The translations under genes were made by a program, and so were the position numbers. The notes beneath the pieces are model-generated. The model was not told where the DNA came from, did not search any database, and saw only the letters and a list, made by a program, of their open reading frames with translations. Below, piece after piece: positions 47,756 through 56,220 of a stretch of 64,000 bases of DNA. Within the stretch, counting starts at the first letter, position 1, and each line of letters opens with the position of its first letter. The stretch comes from Tannerella forsythia (GTDB lineage: Bacteria > Bacteroidota > Bacteroidia > Bacteroidales > Tannerellaceae), in assembly GCF_003860135.1 (NCBI RefSeq), contig NZ_RQYN01000002.1:108399-172398 (forward strand). The letters are read 5' to 3'.

Positions 47756-48008
47756 CGTTTAATGAAAGGCCGCCGGGAGTTCCCGACGCGTTTTCAGCGT
47801 TTAATGAAAGGTCGCCCGGACTTCCCGACATGCTTTTATCGTTTAATGAAAGGTCGGCCGGAGTTGCCGCGATGCTTTCAGCGTTTAATGAAAAGCCGAC
47901 CGGACTTCCCGCAACGCTTTCAGCGTTTAATAAAAAGCCGTCCGGAATTCCCGGTGCGTTTTCATCGTTTCATCAAAAGCCGGAGCGCTGTTTGCGTTTC
48001 GTAAAAAG
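47756..48008. repeat. Tandem array 3: 42-bp units (2 x 21)
   Basis: Units begin with CGTTTAATGA at 47756, 47798, 47840, 47882, 47924 and 47966 (the last begins CGTTTCATCA and is incomplete). All spacings are exactly 42 bp. Each unit has CGTTTAATGAAAGG, then a CCGGANTTCCCG core (imperfect palindrome), then CGYTTTCAG; CTTTCA of one unit pairs with TGAAAG of the next across eight bases. A 14-residue repeat (RPxFPxRFxRLMKS) can be read on the plus strand but opposite to the gene served. The end nearest the DUF6261-like gene is 63 bp from its ATG. The rest of 48009-48348 holds promoters only. Confidence 0.93.
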
Positions 48009-48110
48009 AGGTACGACGGGAAAGAAAAATATTATGTACCGTACAAAAGATCGCTCTAAAAATCCATCGCCAAAACTCCGCGTCGTACACTCTTTATTCT
48101 TAAACGTTGA

Positions 48111-48142
48111 CAAAGTTAAAAGAAAGAAATCTTAACGACAAA
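48111..48142 (-). promoter_or_regulatory. Promoter reading through array 3 to the DUF6261-like gene
   Basis: On the minus strand TTTG (complement of 48139-48142), ~20 bp, then TAACTTTG (complement of 48111-48118). The predicted RNA leader is ~400 nt and includes the whole of array 3. Confidence 0.6.
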
Positions 48143-48261
48143 AAAAAAGATGATTTTTTTTGGTTGGGAAGGTCTGTAAAGAGAAAAACGCATCGGCAAC
48201 GGAACCACGGAAAGAAAGAAAAATCACACATCACAGAAAAGTGTTAATTTTCACGTGAATT

Positions 48262-48291
48262 TTGGACAATAAAAAAATAATATTATCTTTG
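48262..48291 (+). promoter_or_regulatory. Promoter for the 758-residue outer-membrane protein gene
   Basis: TTG (48262-48264), 19-bp gap, TATCTTTG (48284-48291), ~58 bp before the ATG; it is divergent from the array 3 promoter. Confidence 0.8.
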
Positions 48292-48348
48292 CAAAGAGAA
48301 AAAAAACGATTTTCTCTATTTACTCAACAATTTTAAACTTCAAAAAGT

Positions 48349-50625
48349 ATGAAACGTAATTTTATTTTGACTTACTTCTTCTTGACGATATTTCTTACGT
48401 CGGGACTTGTGAACGCACAAGTGAAAGATGTAAGCGTAACCGTATCGCCTTTGATCGAATATCAGTGGTGGAATAAGAATATCAACTTAAAGGACAACAT
48501 GTTTTACGGCGTACGCGCCGGCTTTGGTTTCGGCCCTCACTTCGAACTTCGGGCTGTGGCCGAAAAATCGTTCGATATTCAAAGCAAACTGAAAAGTTCG
48601 AAATGGAACATCAGCGACGACCTGATCAGCAAACTTCCCGATCATACGGTCGATATTACACGACTGAGCGGCGAAGCGAAACTCAACATTCTCTCGGGCG
48701 TAGGCATTTCGCCGTATATTCTGGCCGGCGCCGGTGTGCAGTATTTCAAATACGACCCGTTTACCGAAGGACTGGATGCCAGAGATTATAAGGAACAACA
48801 GATTTTCGCTTCGTGGGGAGCCGGCATCAAGATCAACCTCTCGCCGCGCATCGTGTTCTCGTTAGAAGGCAAACAGCTGCTATTCAACATGGATCCGCAG
48901 AATGCATACTTTAATCCCAACATGCGTAACAAAGACAAACGTCTGGCCAACTACGCCGCGATGGCTTCGCTCGACATTTATTTGGGAGGCTCGAACCGTT
49001 CGTTCAACAGCCGGCTCGACAAGCGGGTGCGCGACAGTTATACGTCGGGCTTCGTGAACGGGTTGAAGTTCGTCCTCGAACCGGGCGTGGCCTACGTCAA
49101 TTTCAACGAGAAACTTCCGTACACCGACCAGTGGTTCGTGGGAGGATCGGCTGGCGTCGATTTCTCATCGCTCGTAGGCCTTCGCGCATACTACTACCAA
49201 GCAACGGAAGACCCGGCGAAGCTCTCGTTCAAGTTCAACGATAACCTGCGCATGTACGGGCTCAATTTGATTACCCGCCTCAACCAGCCGCGCGGCATCG
49301 TGCCCTACCTCCAGTTCGGTGGCGGTTATCTGGATTCCAAAGGATACAACTTTATCGGCTCGGATCAGGTAAAAGAGAACTTCGATAAGAATAACCTCTT
49401 CCTGCAACTCGGTGGAGGAATCGAGATTCCCGTATCGCGCTATTTCGCGCTCTTCGGAACGGGAAATGCGATGATGATGGCGCAAAAAGGCGTTTCGCCC
49501 GAAGACATCGTGAAGCCGTCGCAAATCAGAACAAGCATGATGTACACGGCCGGGCTGCGTATCAATCTGGGCGCTCCGGTGAAAAGCGGATCGGCACTGT
49601 ATGCCTCGGCGCTGGAATCGGAAAGAGAAAAGAATCGCGAAAAGATCAACGAGATGCGTGCCGAATATGAAGAAAAACTGAATGCCGTCAACGCCGAACT
49701 GGCCGAAGCGCTCGAAAAAGGAGATAACGAACGCGTAGAAGTGCTGCTCGAAGAACGTAAAGAACTCTCGGAAGAGAAAACAGCCATCGAAGCCGGCGAA
49801 CCGGCCAAGACGAAAGAAACGATGACAGCCGAAGAGTTTGAAGATCTCGTGAACCGCACGATCGAAAAAGTGCTCAAGGAGAAAAAATCGCGCACCTCGA
49901 GCACGCTCTCGGACAACGATTTCGGATTGGTGCTCGAAGCCCTTCGGCAGGACAGACCGGCAGGAGTGGCCGCAACTTCACCGGCCAACGACGCGCTCCT
50001 GATCGAACTCAAAGCGCTGGCCTCGAAAATGGACCGTAACTACGAAACGCTGCTCCGCTCCAACACGCAGACGCAGGCGGCGGGAGGTACTACGACCGTA
50101 GTCGTTCCTTCGCAGCCGAGCACGCAAATCATCACGCCGACGCAGACGCCGGTCGTAACGGTCGATCAGGCCGGTAACGTGGCCGACTCGCGCGTCATGG
50201 CAATAGAAGACGGTACAGGCTCGGGCCGCGGCTCGTTCCTGAAGTATAACAGACTGGCGCCCATGTTCGGCGTGAACTTCGGCGAACAGGTGACGGCCAA
50301 CATCGGTCTGAGAGGCTATCTGCAAGTGAGCAACACGCATTTCGACTTCGTACCCGAGTTTTTCCTTGCTCTCGGAAGCAAAACAGGATACGGCCTCTCC
50401 GGAAACGTGCTCTACAACATCCAGCTCAAGAAAGACGCTCCCCTTCACCCCTACGTCGGTTTGGGACTCGGACTGTTCAAACAGTACAAAACGCTCAGAG
50501 CCGGTTCGAACATCATCGTGGGTACGAATTTCAACTTCGGAAACAATGCCTTATTCGTAGACTATTCGATTCGCAATCTTTTCAAGAACAATCAATTCTC
50601 GGTAGGCTATCGTTTCGTATTCTAA
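48349..50625 (+). CDS. Large outer-membrane protein with beta-barrel modules and a coiled-coil linker
   Basis: 758 residues with a signal peptide (MKRNFILTYFFLTIFLTSGLVNAQ). Beta-rich OmpA/OprB-like barrel segments occupy ~25-220 and ~235-415 (YGVRAGFGFGPHFELRAV, PYLQFGGGYLDSKGYNF). A charged helical stretch at ~418-515 (EREKNREKINEMRAEYEEKL, EDLVNRTIEKVLKEKK) is followed by a TQTQAAGGTTTVVVPSQ linker and another barrel-like module (~620-758, LRGYLQVSNTHFDFVPEFF) ending SVGYRFVF with terminal Phe. This barrel-helix-barrel plan is unusual. The next gene starts 18 bp later and likely encodes a partner. No family is named. Confidence 0.78.
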   Translation: MKRNFILTYFFLTIFLTSGLVNAQVKDVSVTVSPLIEYQWWNKNINLKDNMFYGVRAGFGFGPHFELRAVAEKSFDIQSKLKSSKWNISDDLISKLPDHTVDITRLSGEAKLNILSGVGISPYILAGAGVQYFKYDPFTEGLDARDYKEQQIFASWGAGIKINLSPRIVFSLEGKQLLFNMDPQNAYFNPNMRNKDKRLANYAAMASLDIYLGGSNRSFNSRLDKRVRDSYTSGFVNGLKFVLEPGVAYVNFNEKLPYTDQWFVGGSAGVDFSSLVGLRAYYYQATEDPAKLSFKFNDNLRMYGLNLITRLNQPRGIVPYLQFGGGYLDSKGYNFIGSDQVKENFDKNNLFLQLGGGIEIPVSRYFALFGTGNAMMMAQKGVSPEDIVKPSQIRTSMMYTAGLRINLGAPVKSGSALYASALESEREKNREKINEMRAEYEEKLNAVNAELAEALEKGDNERVEVLLEERKELSEEKTAIEAGEPAKTKETMTAEEFEDLVNRTIEKVLKEKKSRTSSTLSDNDFGLVLEALRQDRPAGVAATSPANDALLIELKALASKMDRNYETLLRSNTQTQAAGGTTTVVVPSQPSTQIITPTQTPVVTVDQAGNVADSRVMAIEDGTGSGRGSFLKYNRLAPMFGVNFGEQVTANIGLRGYLQVSNTHFDFVPEFFLALGSKTGYGLSGNVLYNIQLKKDAPLHPYVGLGLGLFKQYKTLRAGSNIIVGTNFNFGNNALFVDYSIRNLFKNNQFSVGYRFVF

Positions 50626-50643
50626 CCCTGTAAATTTCGTTAG

Positions 50644-51198
50644 ATGATGAAAAAGATTTTTATTATAGCAACGTTTTTCCTCTCGTTACCGCTGTTGGCA
50701 ACAGCCCGGCAAACAGACGGAGGAGAGACCTCGCGCCCGGATACGCTGCGTCGACAGAGCCTTCTGTCGGCCGGCGATAAAGACCGGCTGATCCCGGTCT
50801 CGCGCGAACAGGCCGAAATACTCGTCACCAAGCTGGTCACCGCAGCCCTCGAAGCCGATTCGATCGACCGGCAGAGAGAGCTGGACGAACTGGTGATGCG
50901 TACAAAAATGGAAGCGCTCAAGCGCAAACTGATCGACGAGGCGCTGGCCCGGAGATACAACGCCGGACTGGAACAACGCTTGGACCGTCTCGAGAAACTG
51001 CTGATGCTTCAATTAGTGAACAACGCCAACGTTCCGGCGGATGTCTTACAGACGATCCTCACGCCGCAGACAAACACGACGGCTCCCGTCGTGCTGCAAC
51101 CGATCGCTCCCGCCGAGCCGGATACGCAAAAAGCTCCGGCAACGGAAGAAGAAACGGCGACGCCTGACAGTGCGAAAAAAGAAATAGAAGCACCGTAG
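50644..51198 (+). CDS. Secreted helical protein, partner of the preceding barrel protein
   Basis: 184 residues with a signal peptide (MMKKIFIIATFFLSLPLLATA). The central region is a long charged helix (SREQAEILVTKLVTAALEAD, QRELDELVMRTKMEALKRKL, EQRLDRLEKLLMLQLV), ending in a Thr/Pro/Glu-rich tail. It may form a periplasmic coiled coil joining the outer membrane protein to other envelope parts (inference). It is followed by a strong terminator, so the two genes form one unit. Confidence 0.78.
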   Translation: MMKKIFIIATFFLSLPLLATARQTDGGETSRPDTLRRQSLLSAGDKDRLIPVSREQAEILVTKLVTAALEADSIDRQRELDELVMRTKMEALKRKLIDEALARRYNAGLEQRLDRLEKLLMLQLVNNANVPADVLQTILTPQTNTTAPVVLQPIAPAEPDTQKAPATEEETATPDSAKKEIEAP

Positions 51199-51223
51199 CG
51201 TCATAACATGGAATAAGTTGATT

Positions 51224-51263
51224 AGAGTATGTCCGGTCGAAAATCCGGACATACTCTTTTTTT
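51224..51263 (+). terminator. Intrinsic terminator
   Basis: AGAGTATGTCCGG (51224-51236) is perfectly complementary to CCGGACATACTCT (51245-51257), loop of eight, then seven T's. It is bidirectional in form and also close to the stop of the minus-strand GH106-like gene. Confidence 0.93.
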
Positions 51264-51357
51264 ATCCTCCCTCCTCCCCCACGCCGATGAAGTCTATCAT
51301 CTTAACGTAAGAATTACGCTGTATGGAAAATAAAGTCTTTGTCGGGAGTCCTTGTAT

Positions 51358-54300
51358 TTATGTTTTTTTAATCGGTCGGAAGGTTAATCCGACCGGGCCG
51401 AGCAGTCCGGATGGCAGCAACGGAGCGTCTTTCGTGAACTTGCGGACGTTTGTACGGGTAAACCGCTCCTCTTCCGGCAGCTGAACATCGCCGATCAGAC
51501 GATTGGGCCAGAGGTTGACAACCTTCACCTCGAGGGTATTCGCTCCGCTTTTGACGTACTCGGTCACATCTTTTTCGAATGGAGCATTCCACCAAATGCC
51601 CGTAGCATGGCCGTTGATCGTCACTTCGGCGACGTGGTACACCTCACCGAGCGTAAGGATCACCCGGTTTCTTCTTCGCTGTTGCGGCGTCAGTGTAAAA
51701 CGATTCTCATACACGGCGGTGCCGGAGTAGTAACGGATCCCCTTATCGGGATGATGCGACCATGAAATCAGCCGTTCGAACGTTGTCTTTTCAGGACCTC
51801 CCCAGGCCGGATCGAAAGATACGTTCCACGGAGTGCGAATCACCATCGTCTCCGTTTCATAATTGTAGAGCGTGATTCTTCGTCCCGTATGCTTTTTCAG
51901 CTCGTACTTTTTGCCCGACAGGAAATAGAAGGAGCCATCCGGCAGCGTAACAACCGGAGGGCCGGAGAGCGTGTGCGCCGGCAGACGGGGAAAGAGCGAG
52001 ACGCCATTGCGCGAAAGCTCGGTAAAATAAGTGCCCGTTACAGGCTTGCGGAACACGACGAATCGTGAACCGTGCGGCTCGAGAAGTACGGGCAAAGTGA
52101 TGCGCTTGTCTTTCTCGACGGTGAAAATACGTTGCGTTGTCAGAGAGCCGTCGACAGGGTCCCAGATTTCGGGCTGCATTCTCTTCACCCGGAAGGTGAG
52201 GCTGACCCACTCGGCCTGCTCTTTGCGGTTGACCACGTAGTAAATCTCCGCGTCCTGACGTGTGCGATGGATGTAATCGATGTGCGTCCCGTAACGCCGG
52301 CTTTTGTACTCCATATCGGGAGCGACGCCGGCCTCCTGCAGAACGGCACGCAGGGGTTTGCCCCAGATTACCCGTCCTTTTCCGAAGCGATGTTGTCCGG
52401 TGAATGCTTTGCCCCATACCGAATCCGCGTCGGCCTGTATCTGCTTCACGACATCCGGATAATTGCGTAAACCGACTGACGTTCGAGGTTTCGGCCCGAC
52501 GACTGTCGCACCGGCTTTTACCAGTTCCTTGATCTTCGCAAGCACCTCGGCGTTGATGCTTCTGCGGTCGGGCAGCACGAGGATTCGATAGCTGACGCCG
52601 TCGGGCAAGACAATCCGTCCGTTTCGCACGCTCATGCGCTTCAGGATCACTTCGGTGTTGGTGACGTCGTAGTCGTAGCCTTTGCCCAGCCCGGGGATGA
52701 GGTGTTTGAGATACGCCTGATTCGGAGTGTTGTCACCATAATAAATACAGACGTCGCTGACGGGTTTGCCCTGCGCGAGCATCATCGAGTTGCGGGCAGT
52801 CCATGTCAGAAAGGCTTTCGACTGCTTCCACCACGTCACGTTCGTGTTGAAGTGGGTGCCGGCGAAGTAGGCGTTGCCGGGCTTTCCCGCCGACACGGGC
52901 GAGTGCGTAAAGCCATGAAACACGACACGGTTCATGCCTTCACAGTACGCACGGTCGAACGTCGGTTTCATGTAACGAAAGTCTTCTTCCCACATCGGGC
53001 CGATGCTCATCGGGCCTTGGGCCGCAACGAAGCGGCGATTGTAGATATGGGCGGCCGAAGCGGCCTGCTTGACAAAGAAGCGCTCTTCGGGCCGGATGCG
53101 ATGAGTCGTCGCGCGAAGCCAGAATTCCCCCATCGGGATGTCGTTCTGCCCGAGATTTTGCAGGCCGTCGATCGGCGCCGGATGAGGCCCTCCGCTCTCG
53201 GGATGGATGCTCAGATGATATTGGCGCGCCAGCGCCTTGAAGCGTCCGTAGTGATTTTTGCGGATCAGGTCGCTGACGGTACGCCGGAAGTCGTACAGAA
53301 AACGGTTGGACACGTCGCGGTTTTCGACAATCAGCCCCGTGATGACGGGCAAGTATTTGGTGATGTCGTAACCGTTGGCTTTTTTGAATTCCCGGGGTAA
53401 CGATTCCGTCCAGTTCGCGGCCTCCGGTTCCCAACAGTCATCCTGAAGGTATTTCCAACTGTCGGAATGCCTGCCTTGCATGTCTTGGAGCAAAATCGTC
53501 GCGGTATGGTCGAAGTGGACGTCCATCGCTTCGGCGCTCATAAAATCCATGGCCAGTCCTCCTGATCCGGACGACGAAACTTGGAGCCCCGTCCCGGTAT
53601 AAACAAAGCGGAAGATGCGGAAACGTCCTTCGGGCGCCTCCCACGAGAGGTTGCCTTCCGCATCCGTCTTGTGGCTGATGTCGTAAATATCGCTGAGGCG
53701 GGTGTTGAAATCATCGTCGTACGATTCTTCTTCTTTTACGAAAGCCTCCCAATGATAACCCAGCCCGCTGATTTTGGGAATATCGTGAACCGTATGGAGC
53801 GCCTTGATCTTAAAACGCTCGAGTGGAGCGGTGTACATATTCTCCTCGTCGAGTCGGACGGCCAGCACCGCCACCGGCATATAGTAGAGTTCGTCCGAGC
53901 CGGGACGTGTGAGCAGACCTTCCGGAAGACTCAGTTTCGTTTGGATGCGTCTGCCTCCGTCTACATCGACCTGGCTCCAGACTATTTTTTTCGACGACAG
54001 CTCCGGAGTAATCCACGGTCCACCGTTATGCCATCGGCTGCCGAGGTTCAGGCTGATTTCCATATCGAGGCTGTCTGCCACTTCGCAGGCGTACCGAAAC
54101 AGATCCCGCCACGCCTGACTCATAAATCCGGCCCCCGGTTCCGTGCGTCCTGCGTGAACGTACGACGAGGAATCAGTATCGTAGATGACCGCGCCGCGGA
54201 TACCGGCTCTCTTCATCTCCGTCAAGTCGTGCCGGATCCCTTCTTTCGAGATGTTGCCCTCGAGCCATCTCCAGCAGATACGTGGCTGCGCATAGGCGGG

Positions 54301-54555
54301 CGGATTAAGAAAATCGCTTTCGAGGTCGTCGCTGTCGATGAATCGGGTGACGTCGTTCGTGCGCTTCTCGCTACCGAGCCTTATCTGCACACCCTCCGTC
54401 TGCGCGGCTGGAGGCGGCTCCTTTTGTTTGCAGGTAATACAGCAAAAACAAACTATGCCCCCGAATGCCAGACCGATCATCCGGGAGAAGAACGGTGCCG
54501 GAGCGCGTAACTTCTCGCGACAAGCCATGCTTTTCATGCTGTTTCTGCTTTTCAT
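51358..54555 (-). CDS. GH106-family lipoprotein, alpha-L-rhamnosidase-like
   Basis: 1065 residues. A long signal region contains IVCFCCITCKQKEP, with ITC as lipobox-like sequence, so the enzyme is probably anchored to the outer membrane. The core starts FLNPPAYAQPRICWRWLEGN, then DLTEMKRAGIRGAVIYD, ISLNLGSRWHNGGPWITPEL and, at the C-terminus, TLGEVYHVAEVTINGHATG with NLWPNRLIGD, all GH106 signatures. It is a stand-alone gene, about 30 kb from the PUL that has two other members. It may work on the same glycan at another step (inference). Confidence 0.88.
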   Translation of the reverse strand: MKSRNSMKSMACREKLRAPAPFFSRMIGLAFGGIVCFCCITCKQKEPPPAAQTEGVQIRLGSEKRTNDVTRFIDSDDLESDFLNPPAYAQPRICWRWLEGNISKEGIRHDLTEMKRAGIRGAVIYDTDSSSYVHAGRTEPGAGFMSQAWRDLFRYACEVADSLDMEISLNLGSRWHNGGPWITPELSSKKIVWSQVDVDGGRRIQTKLSLPEGLLTRPGSDELYYMPVAVLAVRLDEENMYTAPLERFKIKALHTVHDIPKISGLGYHWEAFVKEEESYDDDFNTRLSDIYDISHKTDAEGNLSWEAPEGRFRIFRFVYTGTGLQVSSSGSGGLAMDFMSAEAMDVHFDHTATILLQDMQGRHSDSWKYLQDDCWEPEAANWTESLPREFKKANGYDITKYLPVITGLIVENRDVSNRFLYDFRRTVSDLIRKNHYGRFKALARQYHLSIHPESGGPHPAPIDGLQNLGQNDIPMGEFWLRATTHRIRPEERFFVKQAASAAHIYNRRFVAAQGPMSIGPMWEEDFRYMKPTFDRAYCEGMNRVVFHGFTHSPVSAGKPGNAYFAGTHFNTNVTWWKQSKAFLTWTARNSMMLAQGKPVSDVCIYYGDNTPNQAYLKHLIPGLGKGYDYDVTNTEVILKRMSVRNGRIVLPDGVSYRILVLPDRRSINAEVLAKIKELVKAGATVVGPKPRTSVGLRNYPDVVKQIQADADSVWGKAFTGQHRFGKGRVIWGKPLRAVLQEAGVAPDMEYKSRRYGTHIDYIHRTRQDAEIYYVVNRKEQAEWVSLTFRVKRMQPEIWDPVDGSLTTQRIFTVEKDKRITLPVLLEPHGSRFVVFRKPVTGTYFTELSRNGVSLFPRLPAHTLSGPPVVTLPDGSFYFLSGKKYELKKHTGRRITLYNYETETMVIRTPWNVSFDPAWGGPEKTTFERLISWSHHPDKGIRYYSGTAVYENRFTLTPQQRRRNRVILTLGEVYHVAEVTINGHATGIWWNAPFEKDVTEYVKSGANTLEVKVVNLWPNRLIGDVQLPEEERFTRTNVRKFTKDAPLLPSGLLGPVGLTFRPIKKT

Positions 54556-54662
54556 GCGAGCAAAATTAGCGAAAAAGCCGGAGATTCTGTGGAGAGCACG
54601 CCTCGAAATTTTGCATGGAAGGAACGCTTTTATAAATATGACAGATCGCTATTCGGTTGTTG

Positions 54663-55406
54663 TCAGATGAAGCTCACCTCTTTGAAGGCATAGCGGGAGA
54701 GCGTTCCGTCGCGCCGTTCGAGTACGTAGTGGCCGTCCGGCTCGATATCGACGATCCGTGCTTCGAAGGCTCCGCAAGCGTCTTGGTAGCGATGAAAGCC
54801 GTCGCGCCGGTAGAGCGAACGAAGGTATTCGGCGTGAAGGGCCGCGACATCTCCCGTCTCGAGCAGTCGGCGCAATGCCCGGAATTCCGTATGCCATGCT
54901 TCGAGTATGGTCATCCGATCGTATGTCCTCCCGGTGATTTGCGCGAGCGAAACCGGGTTAGGGGCATCGCTGCGAAAAATCTGCTGGTTGATATTGAGAC
55001 CGATGCCGAGGATGGAATGAGCGATGAATTTCCCGGATAGAAGGTTCTCGATCAGGATGCCGCAGATTTTTTGCTCCCTCCGGTAGACGTCGTTCGGCCA
55101 TTTGACGGTTATGTCCTGAACGTAGCGATCGAGCGTACGTTTTACGCTCAGCGCGGCGATCTGTGCGATCCGGAACGATTCGTTGGCCGGGAGCGATACC
55201 GGATGATAGAGTAGGCTGAACGTAAGATTCTGTCCGGCTTCCGACTCCCACGTGTTGCCGGTCTGTCCGCGGCCGGCTGTCTGAAAGTCGGTGATCACGA
55301 TCGTCTCGTCGGCCGGTATGTGTCCCGTCTGCAATTGTTCCTGCAGGTATCGGTTCGTCGAGTGTGTCTCCCGCAGACGGATGAGGGCAGGTATTTCAGA
55401 GACCAT
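54663..55406 (-). CDS. birA: Biotin--[acetyl-CoA carboxylase] ligase
   Basis: 247 residues, the short form without the N-terminal HTH domain, so it is not a DNA-binding repressor. Biotin/ATP motif GRGQTGNTWES, catalytic segment VKWPNDVY and GIGLNIN match the BPL_LplA family. It activates biotin and transfers it to the carboxyl carrier protein in the cytosol. Its start overlaps the stop of the YjbR gene (11 bp). Confidence 0.96.
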   Translation of the reverse strand: MVSEIPALIRLRETHSTNRYLQEQLQTGHIPADETIVITDFQTAGRGQTGNTWESEAGQNLTFSLLYHPVSLPANESFRIAQIAALSVKRTLDRYVQDITVKWPNDVYRREQKICGILIENLLSGKFIAHSILGIGLNINQQIFRSDAPNPVSLAQITGRTYDRMTILEAWHTEFRALRRLLETGDVAALHAEYLRSLYRRDGFHRYQDACGAFEARIVDIEPDGHYVLERRDGTLSRYAFKEVSFI

Positions 55407-55749
55407 ACGTTTCGCGGATTCGTTTGGGCAGTTTGCGGAGCACCTCTTCGTAGGAGTGACGTATCCAGCGACGGATTTCGTCGTCGGGCATATCCCGCTC
55501 CAGATAGATGCCGTTCCAATATTTCTTGTGAAGATGATAAGCCGGTTCGACAGCTGCGTAATGTGCTCGCAGCTCTTCGGCCTGATCCGGATCGCACTTG
55601 ACGGCGATATGCGGTTCCGCCGCGTCCAGCGATACCAGCAGATACATCTTGTTCTCGACTTTGAAGACGAGCGTCACCTCGTCGAACGGAAACGATTCCG
55701 TCGTATGCTTCAGAGTCAGGCAATAGTCACGTACTTCTTCTATATTCAT
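55396..55749 (-). CDS. MmcQ/YjbR family protein
   Basis: 117 residues. The family pattern is MNIEEVRDYCLTLKHTTESFPFDEVTLVFKV near the start, then PHIAVKCDPDQAEELR and NGIYLERDMPDDEIRRWIRHSYEEV. It has the double-wing fold of MmcQ/YjbR proteins, sometimes described as DNA-binding. The gene overlaps birA. Confidence 0.9.
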   Translation of the reverse strand: MNIEEVRDYCLTLKHTTESFPFDEVTLVFKVENKMYLLVSLDAAEPHIAVKCDPDQAEELRAHYAAVEPAYHLHKKYWNGIYLERDMPDDEIRRWIRHSYEEVLRKLPKRIRETYGL

Positions 55750-55768
55750 TGCGTTTCGGAAAAAAGGG

Positions 55769-56137
55769 TTAGCGTTTCAGGGGAGCGTAGAACGCGTCTT
55801 CGATATGTTCTACCTCGTAGCGATGGCCGTTTTTGATCAGACAGACGATATCGAAACGAACGGGCAGAGAAATCTGAAAGTGTCGCACGTAGGCGTCGGC
55901 TGCTGCGACGATCCGACGGATTTTCTTCCTGTCGACAGCTTCTTCAGGCGATAGCAGGCTGCCTTTCGAACGGGTCTTGACCTCGACCACGACCAGCTCC
56001 GTCTGCGTACGGGCGATAAGATCGAGTTCGTATCGATGAAATCGCCAGTTGGTATGCAGAATCGTCAGGCCATGCCGCTCCAGATAGGTGCGTGCGATGT
56101 GTTCGCCCGTCTTTCCCGTTTCGTTTTTTTCGGCCAT
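55769..56137 (-). CDS. yraN: UPF0102 family protein YraN
   Basis: 122 residues. Restriction-endonuclease-like core with TGEHIARTYLERHG, then YELDLIARTQTELVVVEVKTRS, the D...ExK constellation of the family. It is usually ascribed a role in DNA repair or replication but function is not established. It precedes the YjbR gene by 19 bp in the minus-strand unit. Confidence 0.92.
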   Translation of the reverse strand: MAEKNETGKTGEHIARTYLERHGLTILHTNWRFHRYELDLIARTQTELVVVEVKTRSKGSLLSPEEAVDRKKIRRIVAAADAYVRHFQISLPVRFDIVCLIKNGHRYEVEHIEDAFYAPLKR

Positions 56138-56220
56138 GCTTCTCTTTCTCGCTTTTTTTAGGACAAATGTACGGGATAATTTTCAATTCCGGCAAGTTGA
56201 GACTTGGGCATCTCCGGTTC

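Noticed and set aside
47762..48004. Plus-strand frame of 14-residue repeats (RPDFPxRFQRLMKS-like) in array 3
   Set aside because: It runs opposite to the gene served, has no promoter of its own, and the open frame follows from a 42-bp period. Kept only as a remote possibility.
2520..48008. The three arrays as CRISPR arrays
   Set aside because: There are no unique spacers of normal length between constant repeats: the whole 21- or 42-bp unit repeats. No cas genes are present anywhere in the window.
2520..48008. Diversity-generating retroelement or reverse-transcriptase-linked arrays
   Set aside because: No reverse transcriptase or variable target repeat pair is found in the window; only small helical-protein genes adjoin the arrays.
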